This document shows, in pieces, positions 32,604 through 40,887 of a DNA stretch of 64,000 nt. The DNA lies in assembly GCA_902801485.1 (NCBI GenBank), contig CADCIP010000007.1, positions 1-64,000 on the forward strand, read 5' to 3'. Source of the DNA: an uncultured Bacteroidales bacterium (GTDB lineage: Bacteria; Bacteroidota; Bacteroidia; Bacteroidales; Bacteroidaceae). Position numbers and translations under genes: made by a program. Numbering within the stretch: the first letter of the stretch is position 1; each line of letters opens with the position of its first letter. Under the pieces are notes generated by a model. That model did no database searches. It had not been told where the DNA came from and was given only the letters and a program-made list of their open reading frames with translations.

Positions 32604-34067
32604 CTATTTTATAACTTTTATCTCCAATCCTTGGCGGCTCAGTTCCTTCACCGCTTTCTCTATTGCCTCATAGTGCTCCTCCCCTATCCCCATTTTGTTG
32701 AGGTCGAGCGTAGGAACGTCTGCTTTGTTTATGTCGTCCATCTCTAAGGGACGCATAATCATACCCACAGCCGAGGTATTATTGGTGATAGGGTCTATGA
32801 GAATGAAGGCACCGGTAGCTTTATTCCGGCTGTAGGCATCGAAGAAGAGAGTTTTGGCGGTAGTAATGCATACACATCCGATCTCGTTCAGTTTGAAGTC
32901 AGTTCCGGGCAGCTGCTCCATCGTATTAACATCTACACGGTAACATATCTCGCTGATAGTGGCACGGGTGGTGTTTGTGTTATGCTTCAGGAAGAACTGT
33001 TTGCTGCGGTTCATAGGTTCCTCGTCCATCCACACCATCATCGTCTGGAAGTAACGGCCGATGTCAGGAAGATTATCAGGACGTACAATCATTTCGCCTC
33101 GACTGATATCTATCTCATCCTCGAGCGTTATACAGATACTCTGGGGACAGAAGGCGACCTCATCCATTCCTCCCTCGGGGGAGTTAGAGAGGGGTTGCTG
33201 GTTGGGTCCGTATAGGCCCTTCACCCTACTTCTCTTCATGCTGGGAAGAGCCATTACCTCGTCGCCTTTATGAATGACACCGCTTGCCACCTTCCCGCAG
33301 AAACCGCGGAAGTCGAGGTTCGGACGCAGGACATACTGAACAGGGAAGCGGAAATCCTGCATATTGCGATCTCGGTCTATAGGTACCGTCTCCAGGAACT
33401 GAAGCAGCGATATACCTTTGTACCAAGGCGTACGTTCACTCTTCTCCACCACATTATCGCCCTTGAGAGCCGACAGAGGAATGCACGTTACGTCTTCTAT
33501 GCCCAACTGGCTGGTCAGCGCCAGGTATTCATTCTTTATTCTAACGAAGACATCCTCCGAGAAATTCACAAGGTCCATCTTGTTGACAGCCAAGACAATA
33601 TGTTTTATTCCAAGTAACGAAACGAGAAAAGTGTGCCTGCGTGTCTGGGTGATGACACCTGTTCTGGCATCTACCAGAATAATAGCCAGGTTAGCCGTAC
33701 TGCCACCGGTAATCATATTACGGGTATATTGCTCGTGCCCCGGTGTGTCAGCAATGATGAACTTACGCTGGTTGGTGGAGAAATAACGGTAAGCTACATC
33801 TATTGTTATACCCTCCTCGCGCTCAGCCTTCAGGCCATCGAGCAACAAGGCATAGTCTATCTGTCCTGCACCGGCATTTCCTACGCGCCTTGAGTCGCGC
33901 TCCAAAGCCTGCAGCTGGTCCTCATAGAGTTTCTTGCTATCGAAAAGTAAACGGCCTATCAATGTTGACTTTCCGTCATCCACTGAACCTGCCGTAAGAA
34001 GCCTGAGCAAATCTTTCTTCTCGTCGGCATCGAGATAAGCCTTTATATCTAATTTCCTATCTTCCAC
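32604..34067 (-). CDS. cysN: Sulfate adenylyltransferase GTPase subunit
   Basis: The 487-residue EF-Tu-like GTPase shows the P-loop in [21 protein letters not shown], the G3 motif DTPGHEQY, and NKMDL. Two beta-barrel domains follow ([12 protein letters not shown]). With CysD it forms ATP sulfurylase, which makes adenosine 5'-phosphosulfate using GTP hydrolysis. There is no fused CysC domain; APS kinase is separate here. About a dozen residues near 288-302 ([13 protein letters not shown]) interrupt the first barrel where relatives have a short turn, and are encoded by a C-rich dispersed repeat. cysD lies 123 bases upstream, with a repeat-filled gap between. Confidence 0.95.
   Translation of the reverse strand: MEDRKLDIKAYLDADEKKDLLRLLTAGSVDDGKSTLIGRLLFDSKKLYEDQLQALERDSRRVGNAGAGQIDYALLLDGLKAEREEGITIDVAYRYFSTNQRKFIIADTPGHEQYTRNMITGGSTANLAIILVDARTGVITQTRRHTFLVSLLGIKHIVLAVNKMDLVNFSEDVFVRIKNEYLALTSQLGIEDVTCIPLSALKGDNVVEKSERTPWYKGISLLQFLETVPIDRDRNMQDFRFPVQYVLRPNLDFRGFCGKVASGVIHKGDEVMALPSMKRSRVKGLYGPNQQPLSNSPEGGMDEVAFCPQSICITLEDEIDISRGEMIVRPDNLPDIGRYFQTMMVWMDEEPMNRSKQFFLKHNTNTTRATISEICYRVDVNTMEQLPGTDFKLNEIGCVCITTAKTLFFDAYSRNKATGAFILIDPITNNTSAVGMIMRPLEMDDINKADVPTLDLNKMGIGEEHYEAIEKAVKELSRQGLEIKVIK
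33163..33203 (-). repeat. C-rich repeat insertion inside cysN
   Basis: On the coding strand the insert reads CAACCCCTCTCTAACTCCCC then CGAGGGAGGAATGG. It belongs to the same family as the insert at 8134-8158 (CCCCCTAACCCCC ... AGAGGG). It keeps the reading frame. Confidence 0.55.
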
Positions 34068-34190
34068 GTTGATTCAATTTTGACCTACGGTCGAGCCTGC
34101 TCACGCTCGGGATAGCTCAAACGAGTTTGGCTCTCCACTCGCTCAATCGCAGCCTTCAATTATCAATTATCAATTCTCAATTTTCAATTA
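34068..34190. repeat. Repeat-filled spacer between cysD and cysN
   Basis: The spacer starts with CCTACGGTCGAGCCTGCTCACG and CTCCACTCGCTCAATCGCAG words. It ends with five TCAATTATCAATTCTCAA-type copies of the pyrimidine-rich repeat. It breaks the tight spacing of an otherwise compact operon. No promoter element is evident. Confidence 0.6.
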
Positions 34191-35096
34191 TTAAAAATAT
34201 CCTTCGCGTTTCTTCTGCTCCATACTGGCTTCCTGGTCGAAGTCGATTACACGGGTTGTTCTCTCACTCTTGGTGGTAGTCATCATCTCCTCCACTATTT
34301 CCTCTATAGTCGTAGCATTCGACTCCACGGCACCTGTCAGCGGCCAGCAGCCCAAAGTACGGAAACGTACCATACGGTTATGAATCTTAGGCACCAGTTC
34401 CTTGGGCAGACGGTCATCGTCGGCCATAATCAGGTTACCGTCGATCTCCACGCATGGACGTTCCTTGGCAAAGTAAAGCGGTACAATAGGAATTTTCTCC
34501 AGACGAATATACTGCCAGACATCCAACTCCGTCCAGTTACTCAGGGGAAAGACCCTGATACTTTCGCCCTTGTGAACCCGGCTGTTGTATATGTCCCAAA
34601 GTTCCGGACGCTGGTTCTTAGGGTCCCACTGGTTGAACTGGTCGCGGAAACTGAAGATACGTTCTTTGGCACGACTCTTTTCCTCGTCACGACGAGCTCC
34701 GCCAAAAGCGGCATCAAACTTATACTTGTTCAACGCATCCAGCAGAGCCTTGGTCTTCATCAGGTCAGTATGCACCTTGCTTCCATGTGTAAAGGGTCCC
34801 ACACCTGCATTGAATGCCTCCATATTGCTTTCCACGATCAGGTTCCAGTCGTGCTCCTTAGCATAACGGTCTCGAAACTCTATCATCTCGCGGAACTTCC
34901 ATTTGGAATCGATATGCATCAGGGGGAAAGGAACTTTGCCAGGTGCAAAGGCTTTTTCGGCCAGGCGCACCATCACACTGGAGTCCTTACCTATACTATA
35001 CAGCATGACAGGATTCTCGAACTCGGCGGCCACTTCACGAATGATGTGAATGCTCTCAGCCTCCAGCTCCTGAAGGTGACTCAAGTTATAGTTCAT
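34191..35096 (-). CDS. cysD: Sulfate adenylyltransferase small subunit
   Basis: The 301-residue protein is an ATP-pyrophosphatase-fold enzyme with the PP-loop [20 protein letters not shown] at about residues 31-50. The conserved stretches [20 protein letters not shown] and TELDVWQYI also match. It catalyses adenylation of sulfate to APS together with CysN. It starts nine bases after cysC. It belongs to the same PAPS-forming cluster and no APS or PAPS reductase is nearby. Confidence 0.96.
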   Translation of the reverse strand: MNYNLSHLQELEAESIHIIREVAAEFENPVMLYSIGKDSSVMVRLAEKAFAPGKVPFPLMHIDSKWKFREMIEFRDRYAKEHDWNLIVESNMEAFNAGVGPFTHGSKVHTDLMKTKALLDALNKYKFDAAFGGARRDEEKSRAKERIFSFRDQFNQWDPKNQRPELWDIYNSRVHKGESIRVFPLSNWTELDVWQYIRLEKIPIVPLYFAKERPCVEIDGNLIMADDDRLPKELVPKIHNRMVRFRTLGCWPLTGAVESNATTIEEIVEEMMTTTKSERTTRVIDFDQEASMEQKKREGYF

Positions 35097-35105
35097 ATTT
35101 TATAG

Positions 35106-35693
35106 TTATGTGTTCATAATAAGTTCGATCACAGCCTCTACTTCCTCTTTCAGCGTCATCTGGCTTGTATCGAGTGTGAGATTTGGATGGGCAGGGGCTT
35201 CGAACGGAGCACTGATACCGGTAAAGGCTTTCACCTCGCCTTTTCTGGCTTTGGCATAAAGTCCTTTTACATCGCGCTGTTCACACACTTCAAGAGGGGT
35301 AGAAACAAAAACCTCCCTGAAATCCTCTTCACCTATAATCTCTCGTGCCAAACGCCGAATATCGTTGGTAGGACTGACAAAGCATGCCAGCGTAACAACA
35401 CCCGTCTGAACAAAGAGTTTACCTATCTCGGCTATTCGGCGGATATTCTCCTTCCTATCCTCTGCAGAGAAGCCCAGATTGCTGTTGATGCCAGCGCGAA
35501 TGTTATCGCCATCCAGAATCCTGCAAAGTATGCCACGTTTGTGCAGTTCACGCTCCACACCCATAGCGATGGTGCTTTTCCCACTTCCGCTCAAGCCCGT
35601 GAACCACACCATCAGACCCTGTTGGTGGAGAAGTTCCTCCTTCTCGGCACGTGTCATCATCTGGTCGTATATCGGATATATATTTTCAGCCAT
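35106..35693 (-). CDS. cysC: Adenylylsulfate (APS) kinase
   Basis: The 195-residue enzyme has the P-loop GLSGSGKSTIA at about residues 34-44, the DGDNIRAGINSNLGFSAEDRKENIRR core, and FREVFVSTPLEVCEQRDVKGLYAKAR. It phosphorylates APS to PAPS. As a stand-alone kinase beside cysDN and a sulfotransferase, it points to sulfonation rather than cysteine synthesis. It begins six bases after the permease. Confidence 0.96.
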   Translation of the reverse strand: MAENIYPIYDQMMTRAEKEELLHQQGLMVWFTGLSGSGKSTIAMGVERELHKRGILCRILDGDNIRAGINSNLGFSAEDRKENIRRIAEIGKLFVQTGVVTLACFVSPTNDIRRLAREIIGEEDFREVFVSTPLEVCEQRDVKGLYAKARKGEVKAFTGISAPFEAPAHPNLTLDTSQMTLKEEVEAVIELIMNT

Positions 35694-35699
35694 AACGGA

Positions 35700-37328
35700 T
35701 TATAAATAGAAAAGAGGAATAAGGAATACACTCAGCAAAAATACGATGATGTTAAGTGGCAGACCCACTTTAACAAAGTCATTGAACTTGTAGCCACCTA
35801 TACCTTGTACAATCAGATTCGTCTGATAGCCAATAGGAGTGCTGAACGATGAACTGGCAGCAAAACATACGCATACCACAAAAGGCATAGGGTTCATACC
35901 TAACCTCTCGGAAACGGCCAAAGCCAACGGGAATGCCAACGCTGCCGCAGCATTATTGGTGATAAGCTCAGTAAAGATATTGGTAATAAGGAAAAGAGCT
36001 GCCAGAATAACATAAATACCATACGTGCTACCCCCCACTGCATCGGTCAGCGAGATGATGTATCCTGCCACGAAATCGGCAAAGCCGGACTTGGTCATAG
36101 CCGCACTGATAGCAAAGGCACAGGCAATGGTTATGAGAACATCCCACGAGAAGAACTTGGTGTATTTACGCGGGTTAAACATTTTAGTCCAGGCCATGAT
36201 AATCGTGGTAATGCAAGCAAAGAAGAACATATCCAGTTTTATGAAATGGAAATGATCCTTAACAATGGGCAGTTCGCCAACAGTAGCCCCAATAATCATC
36301 ATGACCATTAAAGTCAGAGCAAACCAACGTTTCCCCGTTCCCATAGGCGGGTCGTAGTCGCCCACGCGGTTTATCATCCAGAAAACACGGCTGTCGCCCC
36401 AAGCCTTCATAAAACCATCCTCGGCATCAATAATCAGCGTGTCCTCATGTGTAAGTGGCGAGTGCATATAATCGCCCTGCACAATATATCCGTTTCTACG
36501 GATAGCACGGACATGGGCACCGTAATGAAGAAAGAAGTCGAACTCGTGCAGCGTTTTGCCAAGACCAGGAAAACGGTTGCTGAGCAATACCTCGAAGCGG
36601 TTCATACCCGGAGAAATATCCATTTCCTCGGCATCTTCATCAGACCTTCTGTCGTCAGGCAGAAGATATTTCGAAAAGAAAATCAGATAGACAAGGCCTG
36701 CCAAAGCGATAAAGACACCCACCTTAGTGAGTTCAAACATGGGCATACCATCCACACCATTCTGCAATAAAATACCCTTGACCTGACCAGACGATTCCTC
36801 AAAGGTTGTCATCTCGTCTTTATACTCCTGAAGGAGCATTCCGTGAAGAACCAAGTTGGTAGTGGTACCTATCAGCGTACAGATACCGCCAAGGACAGTT
36901 GCATAACTTAAAGGAATAAGGAATTTGGTAGACGGCAGTCTCATCTTTCGGGCCCAGTTCTTTATCATGGGAGCAAAGATAACAACCACAGGGGTATTAT
37001 TGAAGAAGGCTGAGATGAACGAGACGATGGGGTAAAAACGGAGGTTAACCTTTGTTACCGACACATTCTTTGTGGGCAGCATCCGAAAGACAAAGCGCTC
37101 CAGTAAACCGCTCTTACGAACACCCTCACTGACCAGATACAGCAAGGCCACCGTTATCATTCCCTTATTCGAAAAGCCCTTCAAGGCCTCTTCCGGATTA
37201 ATGATGCCAGCGCAAAGCAGCAATACCACGGCTGTGAACAATATAAGGCCGGGACGGAGCATCTCCTTCATCAGTGCCATCAGCATCAGCACGATGACAA
37301 ACGCCATAAATATTAATTCAAACGTCAT
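35700..37328 (-). CDS. SLC13/DASS-type permease with RCK_C domains, probable sulfate importer
   Basis: The 542-residue inner-membrane protein has hydrophobic segments at both ends. Between them, at about residues 205-310, is a hydrophilic insert resembling TrkA/RCK C-terminal domains (MNRFEVLLSNRFPGLGKTL...GDYMHSPLTHEDTLIIDAEDG). The motif SFISAFFNNTPVVVIFAPM and its C-terminal counterpart TELITNNAAAALAFPLAL (NNxP/NNA) match sodium-coupled anion transporters. As first gene of the PAPS cluster it most likely imports sulfate. The promoter TACTTTTG is eight bases from the ATG, giving a nearly leaderless message. A 12-base perfect inverted repeat sits just upstream. Confidence 0.87.
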   Translation of the reverse strand: MTFELIFMAFVIVLMLMALMKEMLRPGLILFTAVVLLLCAGIINPEEALKGFSNKGMITVALLYLVSEGVRKSGLLERFVFRMLPTKNVSVTKVNLRFYPIVSFISAFFNNTPVVVIFAPMIKNWARKMRLPSTKFLIPLSYATVLGGICTLIGTTTNLVLHGMLLQEYKDEMTTFEESSGQVKGILLQNGVDGMPMFELTKVGVFIALAGLVYLIFFSKYLLPDDRRSDEDAEEMDISPGMNRFEVLLSNRFPGLGKTLHEFDFFLHYGAHVRAIRRNGYIVQGDYMHSPLTHEDTLIIDAEDGFMKAWGDSRVFWMINRVGDYDPPMGTGKRWFALTLMVMMIIGATVGELPIVKDHFHFIKLDMFFFACITTIIMAWTKMFNPRKYTKFFSWDVLITIACAFAISAAMTKSGFADFVAGYIISLTDAVGGSTYGIYVILAALFLITNIFTELITNNAAAALAFPLALAVSERLGMNPMPFVVCVCFAASSSFSTPIGYQTNLIVQGIGGYKFNDFVKVGLPLNIIVFLLSVFLIPLFYL

Positions 37329-37336
37329 ACCGACTG

Positions 37337-37344
37337 CAAAAGTA
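37337..37344 (-). promoter_or_regulatory. -7 element of the sulfate activation cluster
   Basis: TACTTTTG on the minus strand. Transcription would start only a few bases before ATG 37328. The -33 region lacks TTG, which may mean the promoter needs an activator. Confidence 0.6.
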
Positions 37345-37351
37345 TCAAGAA

Positions 37352-37392
37352 AAAATGGTATTTCCCATTTTTTTTGAGGAAAATACCATTTT
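37352..37392. promoter_or_regulatory. Inverted repeat, candidate operator of the sulfate cluster
   Basis: AAAATGGTATTT (37352-37363) and AAATACCATTTT (37381-37392) are perfect reverse complements separated by 17 bases. One arm falls between the -7 and -33 positions of the permease promoter. It may instead act as a terminator for carB, since a T-run lies in the loop; the stop of carB is 55 bases away. Confidence 0.45.
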
Positions 37393-37446
37393 CATTCACT
37401 TTTCAACTATTATATAAAACTTTTAGAACATGAAAATCAGAATATA

Positions 37447-40400
37447 TTAATACTCATTCCAGCTCTTGATAGCCAAATCGTCAAGGCCAAGCGTACAGAA
37501 GGCTTCTATGAAGGCACTTGCCAGACGGGAGTTGGTAATCAGGGGAATATTGTGATCGATGGCACCACGACGAATCTTATAGCCGTTTGTCAACTCACGT
37601 TCTGTATGATTCTTGGGAATATTAACCACCAAGTCGAACTTATGGTCGGCAATCATCTTCATCACATTCTCGCGTCCGTTATCATCGTTCTCATCCGGCC
37701 AGTTTACTGCTATGGCCCTGGCTCCGTTCTCGTTCAGGAATTTAGCAGTTCCCTCACTGGCGTAGATGGTATAGCCTGCCTTGGTAAGCATACGGGCACC
37801 ATCCAGCAGACGCACCTTCTCCTTGGTTTCACCGCTCGAAATCATAATGCCTTTCTCCTTGCTGGGAATCTTGTAACCCGTTGCAATGAGCGAATTCAGC
37901 AAAGCCTCCTCGAAGGTGTCGCCTAAGCAGCCTACCTCGCCCGTACTGCTCATGTCAACACCCAAGATGGGGTCGGTATTCTGCAAACGGTTGAAGCTGA
38001 ACTGACTGGCCTTCACACCGATGCGGTCGATATCGAAAGCACTCTTGTCGGGCTTTGTATAAGGAGCATCCAACATAATACGGGTAGCCGTATCAATGAA
38101 GTTGCGCTTCAGCACCTTGCTGACGAAGGGGAACGAACGGCTGGCACGCAGGTTACACTCGATAACCTTCACATCGCGGCCTTTGGCCAGATACTGAATA
38201 TTGAATGGACCGCTGATGTTCAACTCCTTTGCGATAGCACGTGAAATCTTCTTAATCTGACGAGCGGTAGCAAAACTGATTTGCTGGGCAGGGAAGGTCA
38301 TAGTGGCATCACCAGAGTGTACACCGGCAAACTCCACATGCTCAGAGATAGCATATTCTACTATTTCACCACATTTGGCAACGGCATCAAACTCTATCTC
38401 GTTGGTTTCCTGCATGAACTGACTGATAACAACAGGATATTCCTTGCTCACCTCGCTGGCCAATTCCAGGAAGCGCTTCAGTTCATCATCGTTATGACAT
38501 ACATTCATGGCTGCACCGGAAAGTACGTATGAAGGACGAACCAGAACAGGATAGCCTACCTCATCAATAAATTTCTTCACATCGTCCATAGATGTAAGGG
38601 CACTCCACTTGGGCTGGTCGATACCCAGCTGGTCGAGCATAGCAGAGAACTTGTTGCGATTCTCGGCACGGTCAATGCTGACAGGACTTGTTCCCAGGAT
38701 GGGCACACTCTGACGATAGAGCTTCATAGCCAGATTGTTAGGAATCTGACCACCCACACTCACAATCACGCCATTGGGATTCTCCAGATCGATGACATCC
38801 ATTACACGCTCGAAAGACAACTCGTCAAAATACAGACGGTCGCACATATCATAGTCGGTACTTACTGTCTCGGGGTTGTAGTTAATCATGATGGATTTAT
38901 AACCCAACTTGCGTGCTGTCTGAATGGCATTTACTGAACACCAGTCGAACTCAACACTTGAACCGATGCGGTAAGCACCTGAACCCAAGACAATTACGCT
39001 CTTTTCGTTCTTGTAGTAGTTAACATCATAACCCTCAGTTGCGTAAGTCATGTAAAGGTAGTTGGTCAGGTCGGGATGCTCGCTGGCAACTGTAGGAATA
39101 CGCTTAACGGCAGGAAGGATTCCTTCCTTGATACGATGCTGACGTACAGCCAGGTTCTCGCGTTCCATGTTACCACTTACGGGCTTCAGTACGAAACGGG
39201 CAATCTGGAAGTCAGAGAAGCCCAGCATCTTAGCCTTCTTCAGCACATCCTTGGGGAGCTCCTCCAATGAGTTGTAACCTTCCAACACAGCCTTGAAGTC
39301 AACGATGTTCTTCATGCGCTCTATGAACCAGGGGTCAATCTTGGTGAGCTCGTAAATACGCTCTACTGTATAGCCTTCTTCCAAAGCCTGAGCAATGGCA
39401 AAGATACGCAGATCGGTAGGATTAGCCAGTTCTTCGTCTAAGTCGGTGAACTTCACGTGGTCGTTACCTACAAATCCGTGCATACCCTGTCCTATCATAC
39501 GCAGACCCTTCTGAATCATCTCCTCGAAACTGCGGCCGATACTCATAATCTCGCCTACAGACTTCATGCTGGAGCCAATCTTACGACTTACACCTGCGAA
39601 CTTGGTAAGGTCCCAACGAGGAATCTTACAGATCATATAGTCAAGAGAAGGTGCAACGTAGGCAGAGTTTGTGGTACCCATCTCGCCTATCTCGTCAAGC
39701 GTGTAGCCTAATGCTATCTTGGCTGCCACAAATGCCAGCGGATAACCTGTTGCCTTAGAAGCAAGGGCAGAAGAACGGCTCAAACGTGCATTTATCTCGA
39801 TGATACGATAGTCGTTGGTCTCGGCGTTGAAGGCAAACTGGATGTTGCATTCACCCACAATGTTCAAGTGCTTGACACACTTGATGGTAATATCCTGCAA
39901 CATCTTCACCTGCTCGTCGGTAAGAGAGCAGGTAGGAGCCACTACTATAGACTCACCTGTATGGATACCCAGAGGGTCGAAGTTCTCCATTGAGGCAACA
40001 GTAAAGCAATGGTCGTTAGCATCGCGAATACACTCAAACTCAATCTCCTTCCAGCCTTTCAGGCACTCTTCCACCAGAACCTGAGGTGCAAAGGTGAAGG
40101 CGCTCTCAGCAATCTCGCAGAAAGTCTTCTCGTCCGGACAAACACCGCTACCCAGACCGCCCAGCGCATAGGCAGAACGAATCATGATGGGGTATCCGAT
40201 CTTGCGTGCAGCAGCTACAGCACTATCCATTGTCTCGCAAGCCTCAGATACAGGAACTTTCAGGTCAACCTTGTTCAGTTCCTTAACAAAGAGGTCACGG
40301 TCTTCTGTATTCATGATAGCCTCAACTGAAGTTCCCAGCACTTGTACGCCATACTCTTTCAGCACGCCGCTCTGATAGAGGGCAGTACCTACGTTCAGAC

Positions 40401-40677
40401 CTGTCTGACCACCCCATGCCAGCATGATACCATCGGGACGTTCCTTCTTGATAATCTCTGTAATAAAATGAGGGGTAATCGGCAGGAAATATACCTTATC
40501 GGCAATACCCTCGCTTGTCTGTATGGTTGCTACATTGGGATTTACCAGCACAGAGTAGATGCCTTCCTCTCTCAGTGCTTTCAATGCCTGGCTACCAGAG
40601 TAGTCAAACTCACCGGCCTGACCAATTTTCAGTGCGCCAGAACCCAGTACAAGTACTTTCTTCAGTTTCAGTTTCAT
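37447..40677 (-). CDS. carB: Carbamoyl-phosphate synthase large subunit
   Basis: The 1076-residue protein has the expected duplicated layout: two ATP-grasp halves (starting KVLVLGSGALKIGQAGEFDYSG and SVIVLGSGAYRIGSSVEFDW) and a C-terminal MGS-like allosteric domain (KGIMISSGETKEKVRLLDGARML). With CarA it makes carbamoyl phosphate from bicarbonate, glutamine nitrogen and two ATP, feeding arginine and pyrimidine synthesis. carA is not in the window. Between its promoter (40826-40855) and ATG lie a short Arg-containing frame and a hairpin with a T8 run, so its transcription may be attenuated. Confidence 0.98.
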   Translation of the reverse strand: MKLKLKKVLVLGSGALKIGQAGEFDYSGSQALKALREEGIYSVLVNPNVATIQTSEGIADKVYFLPITPHFITEIIKKERPDGIMLAWGGQTGLNVGTALYQSGVLKEYGVQVLGTSVEAIMNTEDRDLFVKELNKVDLKVPVSEACETMDSAVAAARKIGYPIMIRSAYALGGLGSGVCPDEKTFCEIAESAFTFAPQVLVEECLKGWKEIEFECIRDANDHCFTVASMENFDPLGIHTGESIVVAPTCSLTDEQVKMLQDITIKCVKHLNIVGECNIQFAFNAETNDYRIIEINARLSRSSALASKATGYPLAFVAAKIALGYTLDEIGEMGTTNSAYVAPSLDYMICKIPRWDLTKFAGVSRKIGSSMKSVGEIMSIGRSFEEMIQKGLRMIGQGMHGFVGNDHVKFTDLDEELANPTDLRIFAIAQALEEGYTVERIYELTKIDPWFIERMKNIVDFKAVLEGYNSLEELPKDVLKKAKMLGFSDFQIARFVLKPVSGNMERENLAVRQHRIKEGILPAVKRIPTVASEHPDLTNYLYMTYATEGYDVNYYKNEKSVIVLGSGAYRIGSSVEFDWCSVNAIQTARKLGYKSIMINYNPETVSTDYDMCDRLYFDELSFERVMDVIDLENPNGVIVSVGGQIPNNLAMKLYRQSVPILGTSPVSIDRAENRNKFSAMLDQLGIDQPKWSALTSMDDVKKFIDEVGYPVLVRPSYVLSGAAMNVCHNDDELKRFLELASEVSKEYPVVISQFMQETNEIEFDAVAKCGEIVEYAISEHVEFAGVHSGDATMTFPAQQISFATARQIKKISRAIAKELNISGPFNIQYLAKGRDVKVIECNLRASRSFPFVSKVLKRNFIDTATRIMLDAPYTKPDKSAFDIDRIGVKASQFSFNRLQNTDPILGVDMSSTGEVGCLGDTFEEALLNSLIATGYKIPSKEKGIMISSGETKEKVRLLDGARMLTKAGYTIYASEGTAKFLNENGARAIAVNWPDENDDNGRENVMKMIADHKFDLVVNIPKNHTERELTNGYKIRRGAIDHNIPLITNSRLASAFIEAFCTLGLDDLAIKSWNEY

Positions 40678-40714
40678 AATCTTTTTCTATATCTTTAAAA
40701 TGTGAATTTTCTAT

Positions 40715-40757
40715 AAAAAAAAGACCACCTTGCCGATTGTGACATCGGAGGTGGTCT
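40715..40757 (-). promoter_or_regulatory. Candidate transcription attenuator in the carB leader
   Basis: On the minus strand a nine-base outer stem (AGACCACCT/AGGTGGTCT) and a five-base inner stem (CCGAT/ATCGG, two-base bulge) form an intrinsic terminator followed by eight T residues. It lies after the promoter at 40826 and before ATG 40677, so a transcript from that promoter must read through it to reach carB. It could also end readthrough from the upstream gene. Confidence 0.6.
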
Positions 40758-40772
40758 GTTTATTCTTACCTT

Positions 40773-40814
40773 TTATATAATGTTCCTGGTTGTCCCATAA
40801 AACGCTCTTCTCAT
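40773..40814 (-). CDS. Candidate 13-residue leader peptide upstream of carB
   Basis: The frame MRRAFYGTTRNII starts a few bases after the predicted transcription start and stops 15 bases before the attenuator hairpin. Three of 13 codons are arginine (AGA AGA, AGG), the end product of one pathway fed by CarB. Such short frames arise by chance, so this is tentative. Confidence 0.3.
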   Translation of the reverse strand: MRRAFYGTTRNII

Positions 40815-40825
40815 TTTATCGGGTG

Positions 40826-40855
40826 CAAAATTACAACATAATTTTTGACCCGCAA
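40826..40855 (-). promoter_or_regulatory. Promoter of carB
   Basis: TTTG (ending the TTTGC at 40853-40855) and TAATTTTG (40826-40833) on the minus strand are 19 bases apart. No other candidate lies between here and carB. Confidence 0.7.
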
Positions 40856-40887
40856 AATAATCTGAGTTTTTTTTTTCCATACAACCG

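Noticed and set aside
40715-40757. Hairpin as a simple terminator of the DUF4965 gene
   Set aside because: Not excluded, but it is about 130 bases from that stop codon and lies beyond the carB promoter, so a role in the carB leader is more likely.
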